From assembly GCA_040880525.1 (NCBI GenBank), contig JBBDIG010000016.1, positions 1-64,000 on the forward strand: a stretch of DNA of 64,000 bases. The letters are read 5' to 3'. Shown here piece by piece: positions 27,645-35,512 of the stretch (positions are counted from its first letter, which is position 1; every line of letters starts with the position of its first letter). The notes below the pieces were generated by a model. That model searched no databases, had not been told where the DNA came from, and saw nothing but the letters and a program-made list of their open reading frames with translations. The translations under genes were made by a program, and so were the position numbers. The stretch comes from Bacteroidia bacterium (GTDB taxonomy: Bacteria > Bacteroidota > Bacteroidia > CAILMK01 > JBBDIG01).

Positions 27645-27859
27645 TTTCCTTGTACGTTGCAGATGCGAAGGTAAATGCAATGGCCCGTGCAATCATCTCA
27701 AACAATTCACAGATGGTGGAAAAAGCAACGAAGTCTACAGAGACCAACAGCAAACGAGTGGCAAAATCCATTGCAAAAAGAAGTGCATAATCCAGGATAT
27801 TCCTTTTTAATTTTACACTGCTAATTTTAATTAATAATTTAAACGAAAACAATAGAAAA

Positions 27860-28342
27860 ATGGACGAAAACACGGAAACATTGCTGCGGAAACAATTGGC
27901 AAAGCATATTGAAGGCGGGGATGCTTTTATGCCCATGGAAGAAATGCTGAAGGAGATTTCCTTTGAGAAAACGGGTATCATTCCTCAAGGTGTCCCTTAT
28001 TCCTTTTACCAGCTTTTTTATCATACCTGGTTTGCACAAAATGACATTCTTGAATTTTGCCGAAACCCGGATTATAAAGCACCCAAATGGCCGGAAGGCT
28101 ACTGGCCTGGCAAAAAAGCACCCGACAACGAGGCCGACTGGAACAACCTGAAAGCGCAATATTTTAATGACCGAAAGGCTTTTTGCGATTATTTATTAAA
28201 TTCTGAAAACAATCTTTTTTCTCCGATTCCTCATGGTTCCGGGCAGACGTTGCTGCGGGAAGCAATATTAATTACAGAGCATTCCGCCTACCATTCGGGG
28301 CAGCTTCTCATTATTTTGCGGTTGCTGGGTTTACACTTTTGA
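27860..28342 (+). CDS. DinB-family protein
   Basis: The 160-residue product is predicted to be a four-helix bundle with the DinB metal-ligand pattern: LFYHTWFAQNDIL near the middle and ITEHSAYHSGQLLIILR near the end, giving three histidines. Bacterial DinB-like proteins are often thiol-dependent transferases (bacillithiol or mycothiol type); no direct function can be assigned. The start codon at 27860 follows an AT-rich leader. It is a single gene. Confidence 0.82.
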   Translation: MDENTETLLRKQLAKHIEGGDAFMPMEEMLKEISFEKTGIIPQGVPYSFYQLFYHTWFAQNDILEFCRNPDYKAPKWPEGYWPGKKAPDNEADWNNLKAQYFNDRKAFCDYLLNSENNLFSPIPHGSGQTLLREAILITEHSAYHSGQLLIILRLLGLHF

Positions 28343-28672
28343 ATTAAGAATTTTGAATTAGGAATTTTGAATTAAAAAAAGAAGCACTTTTTGAGAGGTG
28401 AAGAAAATAGCCGGGGTAAGATGAATTTAAGCTTTTTGAAACCCATTTCGGCTTTACCCGTTTTCAGGTAATGAAAAATTCCTCGATTCTCTTTTTGCTG
28501 ATGGCGATTTGCTCCACTGCCAATCTGAGCGCACAGACTGATAAATTAAGAATTTTGAATTAGGAATTTTGAATTAAAAAAAGAAGCACTTTTTGGGAGG
28601 TGAAGAAAATAGCCGGGGTAAGATGAATTTAAGCTTTTTGAAACCGATTAGGGCTTTGCTCGTTTTCAGGTA
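28343..28672 (+). repeat. Tandem ~202-bp duplication of a promoter, leader and signal peptide
   Basis: The sequence from about 28343 recurs 202 bases later with few changes. It includes an AT-rich run, the leader GAAGCACTTTTTG and the start ATG with the first 24 codons of the TonB receptor. Copy 1 begins an ORF at 28471 (MKNSSILFLLM) that runs into copy 2's leader and stops at 28563 after 30 codons. Copy 2 is the real receptor start at 28673. One possible hairpin (GGGTAAG with CTTTACCC) is intact in copy 1 and broken in copy 2. Confidence 0.88.
28471..28563 (+). pseudogene. Truncated duplicate signal peptide of the downstream TonB receptor
   Basis: A 30-codon ORF starts with the same signal peptide as the receptor at 28673 (TANLSAQTD here against TVNLSAQTD) and stops in the second copy of the leader. 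It would make a secreted peptide of only a few residues or act as an upstream ORF. It looks like a by-product of the tandem duplication. Confidence 0.6.
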
Positions 28673-30811
28673 ATGAAAAATTCCTCGATTCTCTTTTTGC
28701 TGATGGCGATTTGCTCAACTGTCAATCTGAGTGCCCAGACGGACGTTGTGGACACCCTGAAGCTTGCCCCCGCTGAGATCAGGGCCACGCGCGAAGAAAT
28801 GATGGCGAATGAAGTTCCGGCTTCGCTGAGTTTGGTGAATCAGGACGAGATACAGCTCCTGAAACCCACACTGGCGCTGGAAGAGTCGCTGCGGAGGGTG
28901 CCGGGCGTATTTGTGAGCAACCGCCACAATTTATCGCAGGGCGAGCGCATCAGCATCCGCGGAATGGGCAGCCGCGCGCAGTTTGGCGTGCGCAGCATAA
29001 AGATGGTGCTGGACGGCATCCCGCTCACTTTTCCGGATGGCACTACGCAGCTCAACAACGTGGACCCAAGCTGGATTGGCCGCATGGAGGTATTGCGCGG
29101 ACCGTCATCCACGCTCTATGGCAATGCTGCCGGTGGCGTTATTTACATGGAATCTGAAACCCCCGCTGCCGATGAGGTTGTGCTTACTCCCAGGCTGACG
29201 GCTGGCTCCTACGGTTTTTACAAAGGGCAGTTGCAGCTTGCCGGGAATACGGGCAAGACCAGCTATCTCATCAGTGCGGATGGCACAAACTACAACGGAT
29301 ACCGCGATTTTTCGGAGGCGCGGCTCTACCATCTCAATAGTGTGGTGAACTATCGTCCCAGCAATTCCACACGGCTGACGTTCATCCTCAACATGATGCA
29401 CGCGCCTTACATGTACAACCCCAGCAGCCTTTCGCGCCAGGAAGTGGGGTTGAACCGCAGGCAGGCGCGTGGCATTGTGCAGCGTCAAGTTTCCGGTAAA
29501 GCAGTAATGCAGGGCCAAAGCGGCATCGCCCTCAAACAGGATTTTGGGAAATGGGGAAGCCTCAACTCCACGGTTTATGGCATTGCCCGCGAGCTGGATA
29601 ACCCGATTTTCGGGCGCATCATTGATCTGAGCCGCTGGTCGGGGGGTACGCACAATGTGTATGAGAAAAGCTTCGCCACCGGCAGGCGCTCTTCGTTGAA
29701 ATGGCTGGCCGGTTTCGATATGGAATTTCAGGCGGATGACCGGCAGGAATTTGAGAATCCTGGAATTACTGACGCGGAACTGGCCACTGCAAGCCTGGCA
29801 GACCGGATGGATATTTTAGAGAAAGGACCAATGGTTCTGTCGCAACGCGAAAATGTGAATAATGCCGGATTATTTTCTTTATTAAAATATCGCTATAATA
29901 ACAGACTGACCCTTTCCGCTGGCATTCGCCAGGATTGGTTTGTATTTAAAATAAACAATGAAACATCTCAGCTCAATTCTCCGGCTATTAATTTTAATCA
30001 ATTAAGTCCCTCTGCTGGGGCGCTGTATCAGTTCAGCAAAGGCTGGGAGAGCTTTGCCAATTATTCCACGGCATTTCAAACGCCCACCGCCAACGAATTT
30101 AGCAATGATCCGCAAGGAGCAGGATTTAACCAAAACCTGCTGCCCGAAACGGTTTGGGGATTTGAAGCGGGCCTTCGCAAAAGCAGCGGCAGATTTAAGG
30201 GCGGGCTTACGGCCTTTTATTTAAAAATTCAAAATCAGCTTATTCCCTACCAAGCCAGTACGCAGAGCGATGTAACCTTTTACCGCAATGCAGGCGAAAC
30301 CTCCAACCGTGGCCTCGAAGGCTGGCTGGCGGTGAGTCCCTTTAAAATGGTTGAATTTTTTGCGAGCTATACATATATGAATTATTTATTTGATAATTAT
30401 AATGTAGAAACCGGTTCTGAATTCGTGCAGTTGGCCGGAAATAAAGTTCCGGGCGTCCCGGCCCACCACCTTTTTACCGGCATTGACTATAAGCATCCCA
30501 AAGGACTACTTGCCACGCTGGAGGCGCAGTGGATAGGAGAATATTTCGCCAACGACTTCAACGGCCCAGTTCCGGGAGCGACAGACCCATTGCATAATTA
30601 TATAAATGAAGAATATTTTCTTTTAGATTTAAGATTGGGTTATAAAAAGCAATTCAAAAAATTTGGCTTCACAATTTTTGGTGGGATCAATAATATTTTG
30701 GATGCAAAGTATAATGGCTCAGTAGTTCCCAATGCCGCAGGAGCACGTTTCTTTGAACCTGCACCGGGAAGGAACTATTATGTGGGCGTGGAAGTGCCGT
30801 TGAAAATATAA
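28673..30811 (+). CDS. TonB-dependent receptor (siderophore/FecA-like)
   Basis: The 712-residue outer-membrane receptor has a signal peptide ending LSAQ, a plug domain (about residues 40-160, with SLRRVPGVFV, ISIRGMGSRAQFG and MEVLRGPSSTLYGNAAGG) and a 22-strand barrel ending in YYVGVEVPLKI. It lacks the carboxypeptidase-like extension seen in the receptor at 14356. The plug signature resembles iron-siderophore and vitamin receptors, so import of a metal chelate is likely but not proven. A duplicated leader precedes it. Confidence 0.9.
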   Translation: MKNSSILFLLMAICSTVNLSAQTDVVDTLKLAPAEIRATREEMMANEVPASLSLVNQDEIQLLKPTLALEESLRRVPGVFVSNRHNLSQGERISIRGMGSRAQFGVRSIKMVLDGIPLTFPDGTTQLNNVDPSWIGRMEVLRGPSSTLYGNAAGGVIYMESETPAADEVVLTPRLTAGSYGFYKGQLQLAGNTGKTSYLISADGTNYNGYRDFSEARLYHLNSVVNYRPSNSTRLTFILNMMHAPYMYNPSSLSRQEVGLNRRQARGIVQRQVSGKAVMQGQSGIALKQDFGKWGSLNSTVYGIARELDNPIFGRIIDLSRWSGGTHNVYEKSFATGRRSSLKWLAGFDMEFQADDRQEFENPGITDAELATASLADRMDILEKGPMVLSQRENVNNAGLFSLLKYRYNNRLTLSAGIRQDWFVFKINNETSQLNSPAINFNQLSPSAGALYQFSKGWESFANYSTAFQTPTANEFSNDPQGAGFNQNLLPETVWGFEAGLRKSSGRFKGGLTAFYLKIQNQLIPYQASTQSDVTFYRNAGETSNRGLEGWLAVSPFKMVEFFASYTYMNYLFDNYNVETGSEFVQLAGNKVPGVPAHHLFTGIDYKHPKGLLATLEAQWIGEYFANDFNGPVPGATDPLHNYINEEYFLLDLRLGYKKQFKKFGFTIFGGINNILDAKYNGSVVPNAAGARFFEPAPGRNYYVGVEVPLKI

Positions 30812-30964
30812 GGGCAAATGGAACGAGGATAGAACTGATTTAACGAATTTGAATTGCGTTTTTAGTTTTTAACTGGTTCTGCCGATGAATTTAATATTAA
30901 TGCCGGGAAGCCACTTTTTCCAGCCAGATTGCTTTCCTTTGAGTAGAAGAAACAAGCCACAATT
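30812..30964. repeat. Partial intergenic repeat
   Basis: The start of this short gap contains GGAACGAGGATAGAACTGA, related to the repeat at 33891-33978. Otherwise it is spacer before the T9SS protein gene. Confidence 0.35.
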
Positions 30965-33760
30965 ATGAAAGCAGCCCCGTCCCTATCCGTTTTCCTATTG
31001 GTCACCATCCTTTGCTCAGCACAGGTACAACCATTCCGTCAGCCTGAACTCCTTTGGCAACAAATGATTAGCAATACCGGAGGGCAGCAAAGCTCCGGGT
31101 TTATGGATGCGTCTGCTGACCCGAATGGTAATAGGGTTTCGCTTGTTGGTTATTGTGATAATGAAGTAGCCGGGAGCGACATCATGGCAGTTCTTTTAGA
31201 TGACGATAGCCGTATCATTTATAAGATTCAATTGGAAAGTGAAGTACCCGCCCTGAACATCGGATACAAAGCAGCACTGGACCAAAATGGCTATGCAACC
31301 GTGGCCGGGAAATATTATGTGCCGGAGGAAGGGTACAAACTGCTGCTGGCCCACATCTCGCCTACCGGCAATATTATGTGGAAGCGTCTTTATGACCAGG
31401 CACTTTTGGAGCGCAATCCTGAAGATTACATCTCATTGCACGTAGACAAGGCAGGAAACATCTATTTTTTCTTCAGCCAGTTTTCAGCGCCAAATGAGGG
31501 TAAATTAATGGTGGAGAAAATCCATCCAAACGGTAATGTGCTCTTCACCAAAAACGTGAAACATGAAAGCAACTCCATAAATAGACTTCTAAAAGCCAGG
31601 GTGGCTACTACTGGTAATTTTTTCGTATTGATCCAAACTTCTGATTCACTTCCTCAGGCATTCAATGGGTACAGCCTCAAACAATTTGATACCGATGGGA
31701 AGTTGGTTTATGACATTCAGTATCCCAACGTATGGAATTATGTGCCGGTTGACTTCGCCCTGAAAGAGTCAGACGCTTTTCTTTTGAGCACCAATGGTCC
31801 CCTGGCAGAAATACTCGTAGAGAAATTTGATGATCAGGGCACTAAAGTTTTTGCCAGGAACCTACAGGACACGGCTTATAATTTCTGGCCACTGGCCATC
31901 AAGGAAAACAAAGGAGTATTGTCCATTGGCCTTCGCGGTTATATAGATCAACCCAGGACTTTTTTCTACCGGATACTGGGAATGGATGCGAGCGGGCCGA
32001 TTGTATTAGATACGATCTGGACTGGAAATTCATTAATTGACTTTGATGTGGTTCCTTACAATTCCTATCATTTAGATTCGAATGTTTGGCTAATGTTCAC
32101 GCACTCGTTTGGCAGGGATTACAGCACTACTGTGGATCACCTAAATGGGTATCGTTATACTTCGGAGCTTGCTTTGCCAAATGGGTATTCAGTAAGCAAC
32201 CCGATGATAAAATTAATTGGGCAACAAATCTTTGATATAAATGGGGATAAAGCAATTCTCGTTTTCAATATCTATAAAAGTTATCAGTATCAGGCAGCCA
32301 GTATTGCTACGTTTCACAAGACAAAACTTCTTTACCCGGAAAATTTTTATAGTGAATCCACCTCTGACCTTAAACTTGATCGTTTACTCATACATCCGGA
32401 TGAGCCAAACCAGGTATATATCACAGGACCATCACTTAGCGTGAGTGGCAAGCTCTACACAAGAAAACTCAACAGAAACGGAGAAACGGTTTGGGACCGG
32501 GAAGATGTATCGGATATAGCATTTGCACGTTCGAGCTATAAGGATCGTCAAACCCATGCCCAGATCACCGACAAGGGAGAGCTACTTATGGCAACCTCAG
32601 GAGAGGACCACATCTCCATTTTCCGGTATAGAAAAGATGGGGAATTGCTGGAATCTTTTAACAGCAAGGGAACCACGCCTATTTTGCTTGAAGAAAACGA
32701 AGCTGGTTATTTTATTTGGCGAGGCCATGCATGGAAGCAGATTGACCATGCAGGCCACACTATATGGGGCTGGGGCGTTTCAGGCGGAGGAGGATATTGG
32801 TCTCGCCCGGCAAGGTTCGCAGGTTGTTATTTTGACACACGCTTTTATTTGTTTTCAGAAAACGTGATTGGACCATCGTTCACAATATATGGCCCGGATG
32901 GAAAAGTGGAGTTTGAGAAGGAAATTCCGGAATGGCGCTCAATAGCGGCATTTGACAAAGAGGCCAATCTTTTTGTAATGAACCATGATACGATGAGAAT
33001 TTATAACCGTTTTGGCGATATGCAATCAGTAAGGGTATATGATGATACGCTTCTTCAGCATTATTATAGGGGAGCCATGTATTTTGACCTTGAAGAAAAA
33101 CCCGTAGTTGCAATTAATAATTATCCATCAGGACAAATATCAAAATTTGAGAGAAACGGGAATTTAATTTGGACTCACCGCTTCCATAGCATTGCGCCTA
33201 ATCATCTAAAGTTTAACAATGACAATGATGTTTTTACCATTGCGGAAAATGGCCTCACCAAGATTGATGAATTAGGGGAAATAATGTGGCAAAAGGAATT
33301 ACCTTTCCATCCTGCCAGTTCAGTGCATTATGAAGTAAGAGACATAGCCCTAAAAAATCAACTGATTTATGTATTAATGTCGGTTTCCGCCTCAGGAGGT
33401 GGGTCTCTAAATAATACTGAAAACAGAATAAACAACTCGGGTAACCTCCTCCTGAAATTCTTCGACTTCGGCACTTATTGCGTACCCATGGATGACGAAC
33501 TGGAACTGATGACAGGATATCCAAATCCATTTTCGTCTGCTACTACTTTTTGCTATGACCTCAAGGAAACGGCAGACGTACAGTTCAGGATTTATGACTT
33601 GCAGGGGCGGCTGCTCTCCACCCATCCTGTCGGCCAAGTGGAACCCGGCCCGCATCACTTTCATTATACGGCACCACCCAGCCTGGCAAATGGTGAATAT
33701 TTGGTAAGGCTCTCTGCCGCAGGCAAAGAGACCGTGACAAAAATCCAGCATATAAAATAA
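30965..33760 (+). CDS. Large T9SS type A cargo protein with beta-propeller-like body
   Basis: The 931-residue product has a signal peptide (ending near LCSAQ) and a long beta-rich body of loosely repeated segments of the form 'ISPTGNIMWKRLY', 'IHPNGNVLFTKN', 'FDTDGKLVYDI' and 'LNRNGETVWDRE', typical of a WD/PQQ-like propeller. The last 80 residues form a type A T9SS sorting domain (YPNPFSSATTFCYDL, FRIYDLQGRLL, GEYLVRLSAAGKE). It is probably displayed on or released from the cell surface. Ligand or enzymatic activity is unknown; no catalytic motif is seen. Confidence 0.82.
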   Translation: MKAAPSLSVFLLVTILCSAQVQPFRQPELLWQQMISNTGGQQSSGFMDASADPNGNRVSLVGYCDNEVAGSDIMAVLLDDDSRIIYKIQLESEVPALNIGYKAALDQNGYATVAGKYYVPEEGYKLLLAHISPTGNIMWKRLYDQALLERNPEDYISLHVDKAGNIYFFFSQFSAPNEGKLMVEKIHPNGNVLFTKNVKHESNSINRLLKARVATTGNFFVLIQTSDSLPQAFNGYSLKQFDTDGKLVYDIQYPNVWNYVPVDFALKESDAFLLSTNGPLAEILVEKFDDQGTKVFARNLQDTAYNFWPLAIKENKGVLSIGLRGYIDQPRTFFYRILGMDASGPIVLDTIWTGNSLIDFDVVPYNSYHLDSNVWLMFTHSFGRDYSTTVDHLNGYRYTSELALPNGYSVSNPMIKLIGQQIFDINGDKAILVFNIYKSYQYQAASIATFHKTKLLYPENFYSESTSDLKLDRLLIHPDEPNQVYITGPSLSVSGKLYTRKLNRNGETVWDREDVSDIAFARSSYKDRQTHAQITDKGELLMATSGEDHISIFRYRKDGELLESFNSKGTTPILLEENEAGYFIWRGHAWKQIDHAGHTIWGWGVSGGGGYWSRPARFAGCYFDTRFYLFSENVIGPSFTIYGPDGKVEFEKEIPEWRSIAAFDKEANLFVMNHDTMRIYNRFGDMQSVRVYDDTLLQHYYRGAMYFDLEEKPVVAINNYPSGQISKFERNGNLIWTHRFHSIAPNHLKFNNDNDVFTIAENGLTKIDELGEIMWQKELPFHPASSVHYEVRDIALKNQLIYVLMSVSASGGGSLNNTENRINNSGNLLLKFFDFGTYCVPMDDELELMTGYPNPFSSATTFCYDLKETADVQFRIYDLQGRLLSTHPVGQVEPGPHHFHYTAPPSLANGEYLVRLSAAGKETVTKIQHIK

Positions 33761-33890
33761 GGAGTATATCGCCCCACAATTTATTAGCGTCCCCCAGCCC
33801 TTTTCTTTTTGGCAATCAAAATATTAACTCAAATTTTCGTGCTAATTAGTGAAATTAGTGTCAAATGAAGGTCACCTCAAAAACCTGATT

Positions 33891-33978
33891 GGAACACGGG
33901 ATCGAACTGATTTAACCGATAAGCACGGATAAAAAGAAAATCCGCGAAAACCCGTTTGATCTGTCCAATCCGCGTTCC
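33891..33978. repeat. 88-bp intergenic element with inverted ends
   Basis: The element begins GGAACACGGGAT and ends ATCCGCGTTCC, so its ends are imperfect inverted repeats. Its interior (GAACTGATTTAACCGATAAG) recurs in part at 30819-30850. Related sequence ending GCGTTCCCATTT occurs at 35365-35477 before htpG. Such elements are scattered between genes in Bacteroidetes and may be non-autonomous mobile repeats. Confidence 0.55.
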
Positions 33979-33996
33979 CATTTTTGGCAGTTTATC

Positions 33997-35193
33997 TCAT
34001 CGCAAAAACCCAAATAGCCAGAGCGGTATTTTATTCCCATACCCCACCTCTATATCATCGGCAGCGACAAAGCCCTTCTCAGCATCTTTTAGCTGCGTAC
34101 CTTTTTTCGACCTCCCGCCAATCTCGAAGATCATGGAATTATCCACTAAAAAGTTGCCAATGTCGGTGTGGTTCACGGTATGCCGGCTGGACAGTTGGTT
34201 CAGGAAAAACGTTTCGCGCAAAGTGCCCTTGTCCGGAATTTGGGGCGCGATGGCATACGCAAGGTTGGTATTGTGCAGGTAGATTTTGGCAGGCTTGGCC
34301 AATTGCGAATAGCCCTTCCCAGCGCTTCTCAGCAGGTTCACCAATTGTGCATCGTGCAGATAATCAAAATACAACGGCAGCGTTTTCCGGGCCACTTCCA
34401 CGCCCGCGCTGATCTTGGAAACATTGGGCGTCATCGGGGCAGTTGTCGCAATCATGTAAAGGAGGCGTTTGAGCTTGCGGCTGCTGTTCACGTCCACCGC
34501 ACGGCATAGCGGTAGGTCCACGTCCAGCACCAGGTTGATGGTGGCCATCAATTGGTCAGGGTAAGAAGGCAAATCTTCCAGGTAGAATGGATAATAGCCA
34601 TGTTGCAGGTAAGCCTGGAAATGTGCCAGCGGCTTCACCTGTGCTGTGATTTCCCCGGCAATGGAAACGTGGTTCCCGGTTATATCGCTGAGCGAATAGT
34701 GCGGCAGGCTGAGCTTGGTTTCCGCGTTGACAAATTCCCGGAACGACAGTCCTTCCATTCGGTAAATCCTTGCCCGCCTGCTCAAATCTGCCTGCCCCTG
34801 GATGAGGTGTAGGATGGAAGAGCCGGTGAACACGATCTTCATAGCAGGAAAGGAATCATACAGGTTCTTGATTTCCTGCGACCAATTCTGGTATCGGTGT
34901 ACTTCATCGAGAAACAAGTACTTGCCACCCGAATTGTAAAAATCGCTGGCCGTATCGAAAAGCGGGTTGGAGTTGAAATAAATATTGTCCAGGCTCACGT
35001 AGAGTGCGCTGGGATCACGGCCGTGCGTTTCCTTTAAGTGGTTCAGCATAAGCGTGGTTTTCCCCACGCCCCTGGTGCCGAGAATTCCACTCAGGCGCAG
35101 GCCCCAGTTCAGTTCCAGGCCCAGCGGCCGTTGCAGCACGGAAGGCGTAGCAGTATCAATCAATCGGTTGTGGTGGGCACGAAGCGTTTCCAT
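33997..35193 (-). CDS. AAA+ ATPase with DUF4143
   Basis: Starting at 35193 (METLRAHHNRLID), the 398-residue product has Walker A GTRGVGKTT, Walker B KYLFLDEVHR, a sensor-like FTGSS and the C-terminal DUF4143 region with VARKTLPLYFDYLHDAQLV. These ATPases are common, often horizontally moved genes in Bacteroidetes and archaea, of unknown physiological role. Four copies of the hexamer TGTTAC/GTAACA lie just upstream (35197-35280), suggesting repeat-based autoregulation. It is divergent from htpG. Confidence 0.87.
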   Translation of the reverse strand: METLRAHHNRLIDTATPSVLQRPLGLELNWGLRLSGILGTRGVGKTTLMLNHLKETHGRDPSALYVSLDNIYFNSNPLFDTASDFYNSGGKYLFLDEVHRYQNWSQEIKNLYDSFPAMKIVFTGSSILHLIQGQADLSRRARIYRMEGLSFREFVNAETKLSLPHYSLSDITGNHVSIAGEITAQVKPLAHFQAYLQHGYYPFYLEDLPSYPDQLMATINLVLDVDLPLCRAVDVNSSRKLKRLLYMIATTAPMTPNVSKISAGVEVARKTLPLYFDYLHDAQLVNLLRSAGKGYSQLAKPAKIYLHNTNLAYAIAPQIPDKGTLRETFFLNQLSSRHTVNHTDIGNFLVDNSMIFEIGGRSKKGTQLKDAEKGFVAADDIEVGYGNKIPLWLFGFLR

Positions 35194-35280
35194 AAGTGTT
35201 ACATTAAGGTAGCAAATGTAAGCAAATAATGTTACATGCAAGTAACACTTATAGGCATTTTATGATACATATGGGTAACA
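35192..35280. promoter_or_regulatory. Cluster of TGTTAC/GTAACA sites, candidate operator
   Basis: TGTTAC occurs at 35197-35202 and 35230-35235, and its complement GTAACA at 35242-35247 and 35275-35280. The first and third belong to an 11-bp perfect inverted repeat (35192-35202 and 35242-35252; ATAAGTGTTAC). The cluster overlaps the start codon of the AAA/DUF4143 gene. It could bind a dimeric regulator or the product itself. Confidence 0.5.
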
Positions 35281-35364
35281 ATAAAGTCTGGCCAATAATC
35301 CCTTCCAACTGCCAAAATTTCACCCCGCATCCCACTGGCAAAGTCATTGACAACCGAGGCTCCT

Positions 35365-35477
35365 GAACGCAGATCGTCATGATCTTTAACAATAATTCAG
35401 AACGCAGATCTTCATGATCCTTATGAAAATAAATCATGATTAATTTCATGAGAATCATAAAAACCAGCGTTCCCATT
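35365..35477. repeat. Intergenic repeat with GAACGC direct copies and GCGTTC end
   Basis: GAACGCAGATCGTCATGATC at 35365 is followed by a close copy at 35400, then further CATGATT/CATGAGAATCAT phrases, ending with CAGCGTTCCCAT. The ends are GAACGC and GCGTTC. It is part of the gene-free stretch between the ATPase and htpG and looks like a scattered palindromic repeat of the phylum. Confidence 0.5.
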
Positions 35478-35512
35478 TAAAATTCAACACTCAAAATTTA
35501 AAATTAAAAGAA

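Noticed and set aside
28343-28672. Cobalamin or TPP riboswitch before the TonB receptor
   Set aside because: No conserved box of either class is visible; the region is instead a tandem duplication of the gene's own leader.
30965-33760. PQQ-dependent dehydrogenase
   Set aside because: The repeats look propeller-like but no cofactor-binding or catalytic signature is present, and the protein ends in a T9SS sorting domain.
35192-35280. CRISPR array
   Set aside because: The repeated unit is only six bases in mixed orientation and spacing is irregular; no cas genes are present.
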